Below are positions 54,885 to 64,000 of a DNA stretch of 64,000 nucleotides, in pieces; within the stretch, counting starts at the first letter, position 1, and each line of letters starts with the position of its first letter. The stretch is from Albidovulum aestuarii (lineage in GTDB: Bacteria; Pseudomonadota; Alphaproteobacteria; Rhodobacterales; Rhodobacteraceae). The position numbers were made by a program, and so were the translations under genes. The notes under the pieces were generated by a model, which saw only the letters and a list, made by a program, of their open reading frames with translations, ran no database searches and had not been told where the DNA came from. The stretch lies in contig NZ_JASBQQ010000009.1 of assembly GCF_029961185.1 (NCBI RefSeq), forward strand, positions 62,001-126,000, written 5' to 3'.

Positions 54885-55688
54885 TCAGTACCCCATGCTC
54901 AGAGCCGCCAGAACCACCGATCCAACGATGATTCGCCACCAGCCAAAGAGCGCGTAGCCGTGGCGACTGACATAGCCGAGCAGCCAGCGGACAACGAGAA
55001 TGGCCGCGACGAAGGCGGCGGCAAAACCGATGGCAATTTCGCCCATGGCACTCATGTCGAGAACATCGCGGTTCTTGTAGAGATCATAGGCAAAGGCCCC
55101 CGCCATGGTCGGCATCGACAGGAAGAAGGAAAACTCGGCAGCCGATCTTTTGTCCGCCCCGAAGGCCAAAGCCCCGACAATGGTGGCACCCGACCGCGAC
55201 ACGCCGGGGATCATCGCCAGACACTGGATCACCCCGATCCCCAAGGCCATCAACAGCGGAAAACGTTCGGCATCGTGATGGCGGGGCGTCAGCGGCAGCC
55301 GGTCGACGACCAGCAGCACAATGCCGCCGAGGATCAGCATGGTGGCGATCAGGCGCGGGCTTTCGAAAAGCACTTCCTTGATCACGTCATGGGCCAGAAC
55401 ACCCACGATCACCGCAGGGAAAAAGGCCAGCAGAATGGACCCCGCAAAGCGCCGCGCATGGGGGTCGGTGGGCAAACCCGCCACCGTCCTGCCGATCTTC
55501 GCCGCATAGACCCCCAGCACCGCCAGAACCGCGCCAAGCTGGATCACCACCTCAAAGGTCTTGCCCGCACTTTCAAAGCCGATGAAATGCCCGGCCAGCA
55601 GGATATGCCCGGTGGAGGAAACGGGAATGAACTCGGTCAGCCCCTCAAGAATCCCGAGGAACAGGGCACTCAGCGTAGGGTCACTCAT
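54885..55688 (-). CDS. uppP: Undecaprenyl-diphosphatase
   Basis: A 267-residue integral membrane enzyme that dephosphorylates undecaprenyl pyrophosphate for cell wall synthesis. The catalytic [16 protein letters not shown] near the N-terminus and [14 protein letters not shown] with the conserved Ser/Arg are diagnostic. About eight hydrophobic segments are visible. It ends 160 bp upstream of gltD and may share its transcription. Confidence 0.95.
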   Translation of the reverse strand: MSDPTLSALFLGILEGLTEFIPVSSTGHILLAGHFIGFESAGKTFEVVIQLGAVLAVLGVYAAKIGRTVAGLPTDPHARRFAGSILLAFFPAVIVGVLAHDVIKEVLFESPRLIATMLILGGIVLLVVDRLPLTPRHHDAERFPLLMALGIGVIQCLAMIPGVSRSGATIVGALAFGADKRSAAEFSFFLSMPTMAGAFAYDLYKNRDVLDMSAMGEIAIGFAAAFVAAILVVRWLLGYVSRHGYALFGWWRIIVGSVVLAALSMGY

Positions 55689-55739
55689 GGCGGGGCTTTC
55701 TTATGCTGCGAAGGCCATCAAAGCCCCTCATGGGCGGGA

Positions 55740-56726
55740 TCAGTCGCTGTGCCGCAGGTTCCGGGCCGAGGCCTTGATCGCGTCGTACTGACCCGAGGGA
55801 CGGAACCGCCAGAGATAATCCGGCAGCACCGCGTCGATCGGCGTGGGCTCGATCCCCAGATCGGCAAGTCCCTTGGCGCCCTTGGCCACGACATTGTCGA
55901 CGCGCAGCGACTTGACCTGATCGCGGGTCAGGATCTTGTTGGTAATCAGGCCACCAGTGACCAGCGACCCGAAATCCAGAAGCGCGGCGATGATCCGCGC
56001 CTTCCAGAACGGCATGTTCAAGATCAGCCGGCGGCGGTTGATGACCGTCAGCATCTCCTCCATCAGATCGCGGAAGCTCGCGACATCCGGCCCGCCAAGC
56101 TCATAGGTGCCCGAAGCCTGACCAAGGACGCCTTTCACGGCAGCCGCGGCCACGTCGTCGACATAGACCGGCTGGAACTTCGTTGCAGCACCCACAACCG
56201 GCAGGACCGGCCCGAAACGGCTCATCCCGGCGAAGCGGTTGAAGAACCCGTCTTCGGGCCCGAAAATCACCGAAGGCCGCAGGATCAACGCGCCGGGGAA
56301 GACTGCCGTGACCGCCGCCTCGCCCTCGGCCTTGGTGCGGGAATAGTCGCAGTCGCTCTGCGCATCGGCACCGATGGCCGAGATATGCACCATGGTCGCC
56401 ACGCCGGTCTTGGCGGCGATCCGGGCGATCCGGCCCGCGCCTTCGACCTGCACGGCGTCAAAATTGTTGCGCCCGCTCTTGTCGAAGGTGCCAACGCAGT
56501 TCACCACCGCATCAGCCCCCGCCATCGCGGCGGCAACGGACGCGTCGTCACGGATATTGCAGAAGACCGGCTCAACCTGACCGACGGCGCCATAGGGCTT
56601 GACGAACAGGGCCTCGTTCGGACGGCGGCAGGCCACGCGGACGCGCCAGCCCTCTTTCGCCATGCGCCGGGCGATGTAGCGCCCGACAAATCCCGAACCG
56701 CCGTAAATCGTGACCAGCTTGGACAT
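55740..56726 (-). CDS. Complex I NDUFA9-type subunit family protein
   Basis: A 328-residue atypical SDR protein. [21 protein letters not shown] is the NAD(P)-binding start and [14 protein letters not shown] a later conserved stretch. The catalytic Tyr-Lys pair of classical SDRs is not evident, as in the NDUFA9 group. Relatives are accessory subunits of respiratory complex I in alphaproteobacteria and mitochondria; no other nuo gene is nearby. The ATG at 56726 gives the family N-terminus; the frame is open for another 59 codons upstream but crosses the tRNA gene. Confidence 0.85.
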   Translation of the reverse strand: MSKLVTIYGGSGFVGRYIARRMAKEGWRVRVACRRPNEALFVKPYGAVGQVEPVFCNIRDDASVAAAMAGADAVVNCVGTFDKSGRNNFDAVQVEGAGRIARIAAKTGVATMVHISAIGADAQSDCDYSRTKAEGEAAVTAVFPGALILRPSVIFGPEDGFFNRFAGMSRFGPVLPVVGAATKFQPVYVDDVAAAAVKGVLGQASGTYELGGPDVASFRDLMEEMLTVINRRRLILNMPFWKARIIAALLDFGSLVTGGLITNKILTRDQVKSLRVDNVVAKGAKGLADLGIEPTPIDAVLPDYLWRFRPSGQYDAIKASARNLRHSD

Positions 56727-56828
56727 TTCAGGGCCTCCGGCAATCTCTCGCTTTGGCCCCTGATTAGCGCCTGCGCCCCCGGCAAACAAGGCGCGAATGA
56801 TCGCAGCGCGGATTTGACGAAGACCCCG

Positions 56829-56857
56829 TTGACAGTCCCCCGCGCCCTCTGTACATC
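56829..56857 (+). promoter_or_regulatory. Promoter of the tRNA-Leu gene
   Basis: Perfect TTGACA, 17 bp, TACATC (two mismatches to TATAAT). The predicted start site is about 10 bp before the tRNA. This is one of the best sigma-70-type promoters in the window. Confidence 0.75.
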
Positions 56858-56873
56858 GCGCCCCACGACACCT

Positions 56874-56958
56874 GCCCAGGTGGCGGAATTGGTAGACGCG
56901 CACGGTTCAGGTCCGTGTGCCGCAAGGCGTGGAGGTTCGAGTCCTCTCCTGGGCACCA
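56874..56958 (+). tRNA. tRNA-Leu (anticodon CAG)
   Basis: An 85-nt gene including encoded CCA. The acceptor stem GCCCAGG pairs with CCTGGGC. The anticodon arm is CACGG-TTCAGGT-CCGTG with anticodon CAG. The D-arm has the leucine-type sequence TGGCGGAATTGGTAGACGC, a long variable arm follows (TGCCGCAAGGCGT), and the T-loop is GGTTCGAGTCC. The gene lies on the plus strand between genes of the opposite strand. Confidence 0.97.
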
Positions 56959-56985
56959 GTCGCTTCCAGCGACATAGCAGTGAAA

Positions 56986-57024
56986 CGGCCGCGCGGGTTT
57001 ATCCTTGGCGGCCGCTGTCTTTTT
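56986..57024 (+). terminator. Terminator of tRNA-Leu
   Basis: Stem CGGCCGC / GCGGCCG (56986-56992 and 57008-57014) followed by CTGTCTTTTT. It stops 21 bp before the end of the convergent M16 gene. Confidence 0.8.
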
Positions 57025-57044
57025 CGGGGTCCCGACTGTTCGGA

Positions 57045-58355
57045 TCAGTTCGACGCTTCGAGGCCCACGGGCCGCCCAACGACCACGAACCGCAGGTCCT
57101 CGGGCTTCAAAAGCCGGGCCGCCACACGGCGGATATCGTCCAGCGTCACCGCCTCGATATAGGCGTTACGGTCGTTGACATAGCTCGTTGGCAATTCCTC
57201 GATCTGCATGCCGACGAGGATGTCGGCAATCGGGCCATTGCCATCGAAGCGAAGGGGATATGAGCCGGTCAGATAGGTCTTCGCGGCCTCCAATTCAGCC
57301 TCGGTGACGCCATCTGCCACCATCCGCGCCCATTCGGCACGCACCACCTCAATCGCCTCGGCGACCTTTTCATTGGCCGAGGAAAAGCCGCCCTGCCAGG
57401 TCTCGGCCAGGTCCATTGGGGCAAGATAAGTGTAGATGCCATAGGTCAGCCCGCGCTTTTCGCGCACCTCGTCCATCAGGCGCGACCCGAAGCCCCCCGC
57501 TCCCAGAATCTGGTTCAGGACATAGGCGGTGAAAAAGTCCGGATCGTCGCGCTTGATCCCGGCATGGCCGAAGGTGACGACCGATTGCGGCGAGGCAAAG
57601 TCGATCACCGTGACGCCGCCGGTCAGGCCCAGTTCCGTCCGGGGCGGCATCGGCGCGCCGGTTTCCGGCAATCCGCCCAGAAGATCGTCCAGCAGCGCGC
57701 CGAGTTCCGCCTCGGTGATGTCACCGACGGCCGAGACATAGACCCGGTCACGCGCCAGAACCCCGGCGTGAGCGGCAATCAGGTCGTCGCGGGTCAGCGC
57801 CGTCATGCTGTCAATCGTGCCGTTGCGGGACGTGCCATAGGGATGATCGCCAAAGGCCAGCCCGTCAAAGCTGCGCGCGGCGATGGTATTGGGGTCCTTC
57901 TCATCCGACTGGATGATGGAGACGACCTGCGCCTTGACCCGCGCAACCGCGTCATCGTCGAAACGCGGCTCGGTCAGCGCCGATTTCAGCAATGCCACCG
58001 CCTCGCCCCGGTTTTCGCTCAGCATCCGGGCCGATATCGAAACCGCGTCATCACGGGCGTCAAAGCTGAATTGCGCCGCCAGCGCATCGCGCGCTTCTGC
58101 GAAGCCCTGGCTGTCGAGATCGCCGGCCCCTTCCTCCAGAAGCCCCATCATCAGGATCGTCGCACCACGTTTGCCGGGCTGATCGAGACTGGTGCCGCCC
58201 TTGAAGCGCAATTCCAGCGCGGTGAAGGGAATGGAATGCTCCTCCACCAGCCAGGCCTTGATCCCGCCGGGCGAGGTCACTTCGCGTATCTCGACGGCAC
58301 TTGCGGGCAGTGCGGCGGCAAGGGCCAGACAGGCGGCGAACAGAACCCGGATCAT
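57045..58355 (-). CDS. M16-family peptidase-like protein, non-catalytic type
   Basis: A 436-residue protein with a signal peptide (about 1-20). The M16 fold is recognisable from FKGGTSLDQPGKRGATILMMGLLEEG, but the zinc motif HxxEH is absent at that site. C-terminal features include KRGLTYGIYTYLAPMD. Such partners typically form a heterodimer with an active M16 peptidase, here the gene that overlaps it upstream by 4 bp. The location is probably periplasmic. Confidence 0.9.
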   Translation of the reverse strand: MIRVLFAACLALAAALPASAVEIREVTSPGGIKAWLVEEHSIPFTALELRFKGGTSLDQPGKRGATILMMGLLEEGAGDLDSQGFAEARDALAAQFSFDARDDAVSISARMLSENRGEAVALLKSALTEPRFDDDAVARVKAQVVSIIQSDEKDPNTIAARSFDGLAFGDHPYGTSRNGTIDSMTALTRDDLIAAHAGVLARDRVYVSAVGDITEAELGALLDDLLGGLPETGAPMPPRTELGLTGGVTVIDFASPQSVVTFGHAGIKRDDPDFFTAYVLNQILGAGGFGSRLMDEVREKRGLTYGIYTYLAPMDLAETWQGGFSSANEKVAEAIEVVRAEWARMVADGVTEAELEAAKTYLTGSYPLRFDGNGPIADILVGMQIEELPTSYVNDRNAYIEAVTLDDIRRVAARLLKPEDLRFVVVGRPVGLEASN

Positions 58356-59692
58356 TGCATCACCTCTTCCTCGCCGGCCCGCATGGTCCAGCCGGTCACC
58401 GCGCGGCGGCGGTCGAAAATCTCGGTCGCGGCGGCAATAACGTCCGCCTCGGTCACCGCATCCAGAACATCGGGCCAGGCCTGCACATCGGCGACCGTGA
58501 GCCCGGTCGTCAGCGCCTCGCCATAACGGCGCGCAAGGCCGCCGACATCGTCCTGGGCATAGATCATCGCGGCGTGGATGCGGGTCTTGACCCGGGCAAA
58601 GGCTGCGGGATCGACACCGGTTTCAAGAAACTCCGCCAGAACCTCGTCCATCGCCTTTTCGGCCTCATCAAGGCTGACGCCCTCGGCAGGCACGACGACA
58701 AGGTTGAAGGTCGTATCGTCATAGGAAGTGCCGTCATAATGCGCCGAGGTATAGATGGCGAGCTTGCGGTCGAATTGCAGTTTCCGCGCAAGGACCGAGG
58801 TCTGGCCATCGCCGCCCAGAAGATCGGCGAGGATCGTCAGGGCCGCGGCCTTGGTCTGGTCGCCCGGATCGCGTTCGGGGGCAAGGTAGCTGCGCGTCAC
58901 ATAGGGCTGCGACACGCGCGGGTCGGAATAGGTCAGGCGCCGTTCAGCCAGTTGCGGCGGTTCCTGAGGGCGCTTCCGCACCGCGATACCCTCGCTTGGC
59001 TCCAGCGGCCCGTAATAGGTTTCCGCCAATTGCCGCACCTGTTCCGGGGTCACATCGCCCGCCACGACCAGGATCGCGTTATTTGGCGCGTAATAGCGCT
59101 GATACCAGTCCAGAGCGTCCTGCCGGGTCAGTTGCTCCATCTCCTGCCGCCAGCCGATGATGGGCGTGCCGTAGGGATGGTTGAGATACTGCGCCGCGCG
59201 GCGCTGTTCGCCAAAGATCGCACCCGGATCGCTGTCGGTGCGCTGGTTGCGTTCCTCGATGATCACTTCCCGCTCGGTCTGCCAGTCATCCTCGGTCAGT
59301 TTGAGGTTGCGCATCCGGTCGGCTTCCATCCGCATCACCAGTTCCAGACGGTCGGCGGCGATGCGCTGGAAATAGCCCGTGTAATCCCACGAGGTGAAGG
59401 CGTTGTCGGACCCGCCATTGTCCTCGACGGTTCTTGAAAACTCACCCGGGGCGAGCGTGTCGGTGCCCTTGAACATCAGGTGTTCAAGGTAATGCGCGAT
59501 GCCCGAGACACCCGGTTTTTCATCCGCCGCCCCGGCGCGGTACCAGACCATCTGCACGACGACCGGCGCGCGGTGATCCTCGATCACGACGACCTCCAGA
59601 TCATTGGGCAGGGTGAAGGTCGTCACCTCCTCGGCCAAGGCGGGAAGGGCGGTCAGCGCGGCGAGTATTGCCGGGCACAGGATGTGAAACAT
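58352..59692 (-). CDS. M16-family zinc peptidase
   Basis: A 446-residue periplasmic peptidase with a signal peptide (about 1-20). The inverted zinc motif is complete: GIAHYLEHLMFKGT, with the third ligand Glu in ELVMRMEADRM. It probably cleaves small proteins or peptides; the natural substrate is unknown. It is followed by the non-catalytic paralogue and is likely its dimer partner. Confidence 0.92.
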   Translation of the reverse strand: MFHILCPAILAALTALPALAEEVTTFTLPNDLEVVVIEDHRAPVVVQMVWYRAGAADEKPGVSGIAHYLEHLMFKGTDTLAPGEFSRTVEDNGGSDNAFTSWDYTGYFQRIAADRLELVMRMEADRMRNLKLTEDDWQTEREVIIEERNQRTDSDPGAIFGEQRRAAQYLNHPYGTPIIGWRQEMEQLTRQDALDWYQRYYAPNNAILVVAGDVTPEQVRQLAETYYGPLEPSEGIAVRKRPQEPPQLAERRLTYSDPRVSQPYVTRSYLAPERDPGDQTKAAALTILADLLGGDGQTSVLARKLQFDRKLAIYTSAHYDGTSYDDTTFNLVVVPAEGVSLDEAEKAMDEVLAEFLETGVDPAAFARVKTRIHAAMIYAQDDVGGLARRYGEALTTGLTVADVQAWPDVLDAVTEADVIAAATEIFDRRRAVTGWTMRAGEEEVMQ

Positions 59693-59767
59693 GTCTAACT
59701 CCCTCGGTCCAACTGCAGAGGTAACCGAGCAAGCGTCGGCGTCAAGGCCGGTGACGGAGAGGTGATG

Positions 59768-60328
59768 TCAGTTGTCTTCCAGCGTCTCTTCCGGCGGCGC
59801 GCCGACAGTGCGGACGCCAATCCGCCGCCAGCGTTCCAGTTCGGCATACTGGTCAAGCGACATCGGCGCATAGGCGCGGAAGTAGACATTGACGTTGAAG
59901 GCGCGTTCCAGCAGCCGTCCGTCGTTCTTGCGGCGGTATTCGAGGTCTTCGGCGGCCAGAACCTGACGGATATCCGAAGATGCGCCGAAACGGGAGGCGT
60001 AGGACACAAGCCCGCCATTGCCCGACGAGATGCCGGTCTGGGCAAGTGCCGCCGGATTGCCGCCAAGGGCCGCGACCGCGTCGGCCTCGGGCGTCGGGTC
60101 GGTGATGTTGCTGCCACCGGGCGTCGGCTCCGGCAGGCTCGCCAGATCCTCGGGCAGTTGCAGCGGCTTTGTGGGCAGGACGGTGAATTCGTCCGGCGCC
60201 CGGCTGGCCGAACGGATATTGAGCAGCTTGGGGTCCTTCTTCTCAGCCCCGAAGAGGCCGCCACAGGCCGACACTGCCAGAACCGCGCCCAACATCGCGA
60301 TGCTGCGCATGCCAAGTCTTGCCGCCAT
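59768..60328 (-). CDS. DUF3035 lipoprotein (BamF-like candidate)
   Basis: A 186-residue protein with a lipoprotein signal: hydrophobic stretch and lipobox AVSACGG (Cys about 21). The mature region starts with charged GAEKKDPKLLNIRS, then PDEFTVLPTKPLQLPEDLASLP, the Pro-rich segment characteristic of DUF3035 proteins, some of which are outer-membrane assembly (BamF) components in alphaproteobacteria. The ATG at 60328 has GGGAGAG upstream. lspA follows directly upstream in transcription order. Confidence 0.85.
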   Translation of the reverse strand: MAARLGMRSIAMLGAVLAVSACGGLFGAEKKDPKLLNIRSASRAPDEFTVLPTKPLQLPEDLASLPEPTPGGSNITDPTPEADAVAALGGNPAALAQTGISSGNGGLVSYASRFGASSDIRQVLAAEDLEYRRKNDGRLLERAFNVNVYFRAYAPMSLDQYAELERWRRIGVRTVGAPPEETLEDN

Positions 60329-60380
60329 CGGTCTCTCCCTCACCTGCCTTGCCTTCGTTTAGCGCATGTCTTCGCGCGCG

Positions 60381-60851
60381 TCACGGGGTCTTCTCCCGCC
60401 CCGTGAACAGCACAAGACCGATTGCCCCGGCAAAGATCGCGATATCAGCCACGTTGAAGGAATATGGGTTGTGTATCCCTGGCACCGACATGTTCAGGAA
60501 ATCTGCCACCGCACCATAGGCGATCCGGTCAACGACATTCCCGAGCGCGCCACCGATCAGAAGACCCGCCGCGACCTTGATCACAGGCCGGTGCGGTTCG
60601 CGCCGGACCCAGAACCAGACCCAGACTGATATGGCGATGGCCATCAGGATGAGGCCCCAGCGCGTGATCTCGTTCGAATTCGACAAAAGGCCGAAATTGA
60701 TCCCCTGATTCCAGGCCATACGCAGGGTGAACCAGCCGGGCAGAACGGTGATTTCGTTGCGCGACCAGAGGTCGAGCACGTGGACCACGAATAACTTCGA
60801 TACCTGATCGAGGATCAGTGTCGCCGCCATCACATAGATCACGAGCCGCAT
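60381..60851 (-). CDS. lspA: Lipoprotein signal peptidase (signal peptidase II)
   Basis: A 156-residue inner-membrane aspartic peptidase that processes prolipoproteins. The two catalytic Asp are in [16 protein letters not shown] and [11 protein letters not shown]. Four hydrophobic segments are present. The gene downstream encodes a lipoprotein, a probable substrate. It starts 8 bp after the purH stop. Confidence 0.96.
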   Translation of the reverse strand: MRLVIYVMAATLILDQVSKLFVVHVLDLWSRNEITVLPGWFTLRMAWNQGINFGLLSNSNEITRWGLILMAIAISVWVWFWVRREPHRPVIKVAAGLLIGGALGNVVDRIAYGAVADFLNMSVPGIHNPYSFNVADIAIFAGAIGLVLFTGREKTP

Positions 60852-60859
60852 CTGCGCCC

Positions 60860-62461
<1,602 letters not shown>

Positions 62462-62473
62462 GGGCAGCGTCCT

Positions 62474-64000
62474 TTATTCGGCGGTCACGTCTTCATCGCG
62501 CTCGGTGTCGCGGATGGCCTGTGGGGTATCCTGTGCCTTGGCCAAGGTCCAGCCCAGTTGCAGCGCATAGTCGAGGACATGGGCCGAAAGCACGATCTGT
62601 TTCGTCGCGCGCGGCTTCAGCCGCCCGGATTCGAGATAGACCGAAGGCTCCAGTGTCAGCTCTGCCCTTCCGTCGTGTCGGAAAATCCAGATCTCGCCGG
62701 ATTTCAGCGCCATCGACACCGCCGTGCCGCCAAGGTCGAGTGCGGCATCGACATCGGGATGCAGATGAAACCGCAGGTCGAACGGCACGCCCTGATGCTT
62801 GGTCCGCTCCATGATCGTCTCGTACCGGCGCCGGTCGGCCACGGTCATCGCGCCCAGCGCATCCTCGCCCGTCAGTGTTCGGCCGTCGGTCGACAGGAAC
62901 AACTGGCGGATATGGCTCAGCCCATGGGTCGGCACATAGCCATTATGCCCGGCTGTCAGGCGGCGGCCGAAAGCGTCGGATTCAGGCCGCGCCCAGACCT
63001 GTTCCGGAACATCGGAAAACTCGCTCCGCGCGCCCTCGGCAGCAAGACGGGAGGACGAAAAGCCGTGGATGGCGAGCGTCGAATGCGAGGGCGTGGCCCG
63101 TCCGGCCCGGCGCCATTCCGGCCCGAAACTCAGACCAGAACCGCAATTGACCACGACCGGGCGGCGGCCCGAAGTCAGCTCCATCGCGAGGGTGGAGGCG
63201 TGCGCGTTGACCGAGGCCCGTCCCTTGGGCGGAGGGGCGGCATCAACGATCACCGTGGTCCGGCCTGAGGCAAGACGGGCATAACCCATGGCCAGCCCAT
63301 GCGCGGTCAGCGCGCGGCCACCGGCATTGGCCAGGGCCTGATCAAGCCGCCCCTCCAGCCCGCGTCCACCGCCCTGAAACCGCGCCAGACCGCCATCGGC
63401 ATGGCGCAAGGCCCTGAGCGTCGGCGCGATCCGTTCGATCGCCGCCAGATGCGGCTTCGCAGGCGTGCGGCCCGCCTCGGCCAAAGCCGTCGCGGCCCAG
63501 GTCAGAAGCGTGAAGACCTCCAGCAACTCCTCCGGGTTCCGGGTCGGGATACCGCCTTCGGCATCGATCTCACGCTCGCATTCCCGGCCAAGGGCGGACG
63601 AGGCCGAGGTGACATGGCGCTCCATCCCGGTCAGCGACAGACCGGCATAGACGAGCCCGGTCAGCGCCTCGAACCGGGGAAGGCCGGGTGCTGCGGCCTT
63701 CCAGCGGCGCGACAAGAAAATGGTCTGGCGGCCAAGGCAGCGGAAATAGGCATCCGATGCCGCCCGGTCCTGACCGTTCAAAACAAGCAGCGCATGGTTG
63801 ATCCAGCGGATAATCCGCCGCCCGGTCAGATCGGGAGTCCAGCCCGGCCCCCTCCCCCGTCCGTAGCGATCGATCCACTCGAAGATCCAGGTCCGGGCCT
63901 TGGCACTGGCCGACGCATCGGCGACAGCAGCCAGATCGTCGAGCCAGGCGCAGCCATGGATCTCGTCCTCAAAGCGCCGGTCGGGCACCGGCACATCCCA
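62474..64000 (-). CDS. Heparinase II/III-family protein (5' end outside window)
   Basis: At least 508 codons; the frame is open to the right edge, so the GTG at 63994 is not taken as the start. The N-terminal half is mostly helical (Ala/Arg-rich, an alpha/alpha toroid-like region), and the C-terminal part has HSTLAIHGFSSSRL and HGLSHIRQLF, fitting the heparinase II/III C-terminal beta domain. Polysaccharide-lyase activity is possible, but the substrate is unknown. It is 12 bp upstream of purH, a common neighbour in Rhodobacterales. Confidence 0.85.
   Translation of the reverse strand, partial: WDVPVPDRRFEDEIHGCAWLDDLAAVADASASAKARTWIFEWIDRYGRGRGPGWTPDLTGRRIIRWINHALLVLNGQDRAASDAYFRCLGRQTIFLSRRWKAAAPGLPRFEALTGLVYAGLSLTGMERHVTSASSALGRECEREIDAEGGIPTRNPEELLEVFTLLTWAATALAEAGRTPAKPHLAAIERIAPTLRALRHADGGLARFQGGGRGLEGRLDQALANAGGRALTAHGLAMGYARLASGRTTVIVDAAPPPKGRASVNAHASTLAMELTSGRRPVVVNCGSGLSFGPEWRRAGRATPSHSTLAIHGFSSSRLAAEGARSEFSDVPEQVWARPESDAFGRRLTAGHNGYVPTHGLSHIRQLFLSTDGRTLTGEDALGAMTVADRRRYETIMERTKHQGVPFDLRFHLHPDVDAALDLGGTAVSMALKSGEIWIFRHDGRAELTLEPSVYLESGRLKPRATKQIVLSAHVLDYALQLGWTLAKAQDTPQAIRDTERDEDVTAE

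Noticed and set aside
56727-56903. Longer NDUFA9-type protein starting beyond 56726
   Set aside because: It would read antisense through the tRNA-Leu gene; the family start is at 56726.
56874-56958. tRNA-Leu as an integration (att) site
   Set aside because: No integrase and no second copy of the tRNA 3' end were found nearby.
54021-57263. A 1,080-codon plus-strand open frame
   Set aside because: It runs antisense through gltD, uppP and the NDUFA9-type gene and across the tRNA; it has no recognisable protein signature.
57045-58355. The M16 gene without HxxEH as a pseudogene
   Set aside because: The frame is intact, has a signal peptide and is coupled to an active M16 gene; inactive partners are normal in this family.

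Overview
The window is a chromosomal stretch of a GC-rich alphaproteobacterium, almost certainly a member of the Rhodobacterales (Rhodobacteraceae/Roseobacter group). The main evidence is a petP-petR pair followed by a histone-deacetylase-like gene, xseB, ispA and dxs; three Hint_2-type proteins; a bacterial voltage-gated sodium channel; a complex I NDUFA9-type gene; tandem M16 peptidases; a candidate BamF-type lipoprotein; and sites matching the CtrA consensus TTAA-N7-TTAA. Coding density is high, many genes overlap by 4 bp, and I see no phage, IS element, CRISPR array or rRNA. Both ends of the window cut genes: a hybrid histidine kinase on the left and a heparinase II/III-like gene on the right.

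Layout. 1-4.3 kb (+): a hybrid histidine kinase and OmpR-type regulator pair, a histidine phosphatase and a saccharopine-dehydrogenase-like enzyme. 4.4-11.9 kb (-): a housekeeping run read as folK, rpoZ, rsh (ppGpp), DUF2062, pdxJ, a quinone-oxidoreductase-like gene, acpS, lepB and rnc. 12.0-15.9 kb (+): NYN nuclease-like, YqaA, ispH, methyltransferase, rnhA and a TRIC-type channel. 15.9-18.7 kb (-): small membrane and secreted proteins, then def, a degenerate def paralogue, and fmt (formyl-methionine handling). 18.8-25.6 kb (mostly +): a C-S lyase-type aminotransferase, an L,D-transpeptidase, a glutathionyl-hydroquinone reductase, a lytic transglycosylase and pxpBC (5-oxoprolinase).

25.7-31.4 kb (-): a Hint protein, a methyltransferase and the complete phenylacetyl-CoA epoxygenase operon paaABCDE with a good promoter. 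31.5-40 kb: an SDR enzyme, ilvE, petPR, the HDAC-like gene and xseB-ispA-dxs, with an unknown secreted-protein gene lying in reverse between ispA and dxs. 40-46.5 kb: sodium channel, ankyrin protein, queG, a GST/FzlA-like protein, mtgA and two tandem Hint proteins. 46.7-54.7 kb (-): gltD and gltB (glutamate synthase), separated by two unknown secreted proteins and a GFA-family protein. 54.9-64 kb: uppP, an NDUFA9-type gene, tRNA-Leu(CAG) on the + strand with its own promoter and terminator, two M16 peptidases, a DUF3035 lipoprotein, lspA, purH and the partial heparinase-like gene.

The points most worth a second look are: a GC-rich hairpin element repeated at three intercistronic positions, always just after a stop codon of minus-strand genes; a tandem peptide deformylase paralogue that has lost both the catalytic Glu and a metal-binding Cys; three Hint proteins sharing a C-terminal tail pattern; two exact CtrA-type boxes; and the unknown secreted gene inside the ispA-dxs locus. 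All functional calls come from reading motifs; no database search was run.
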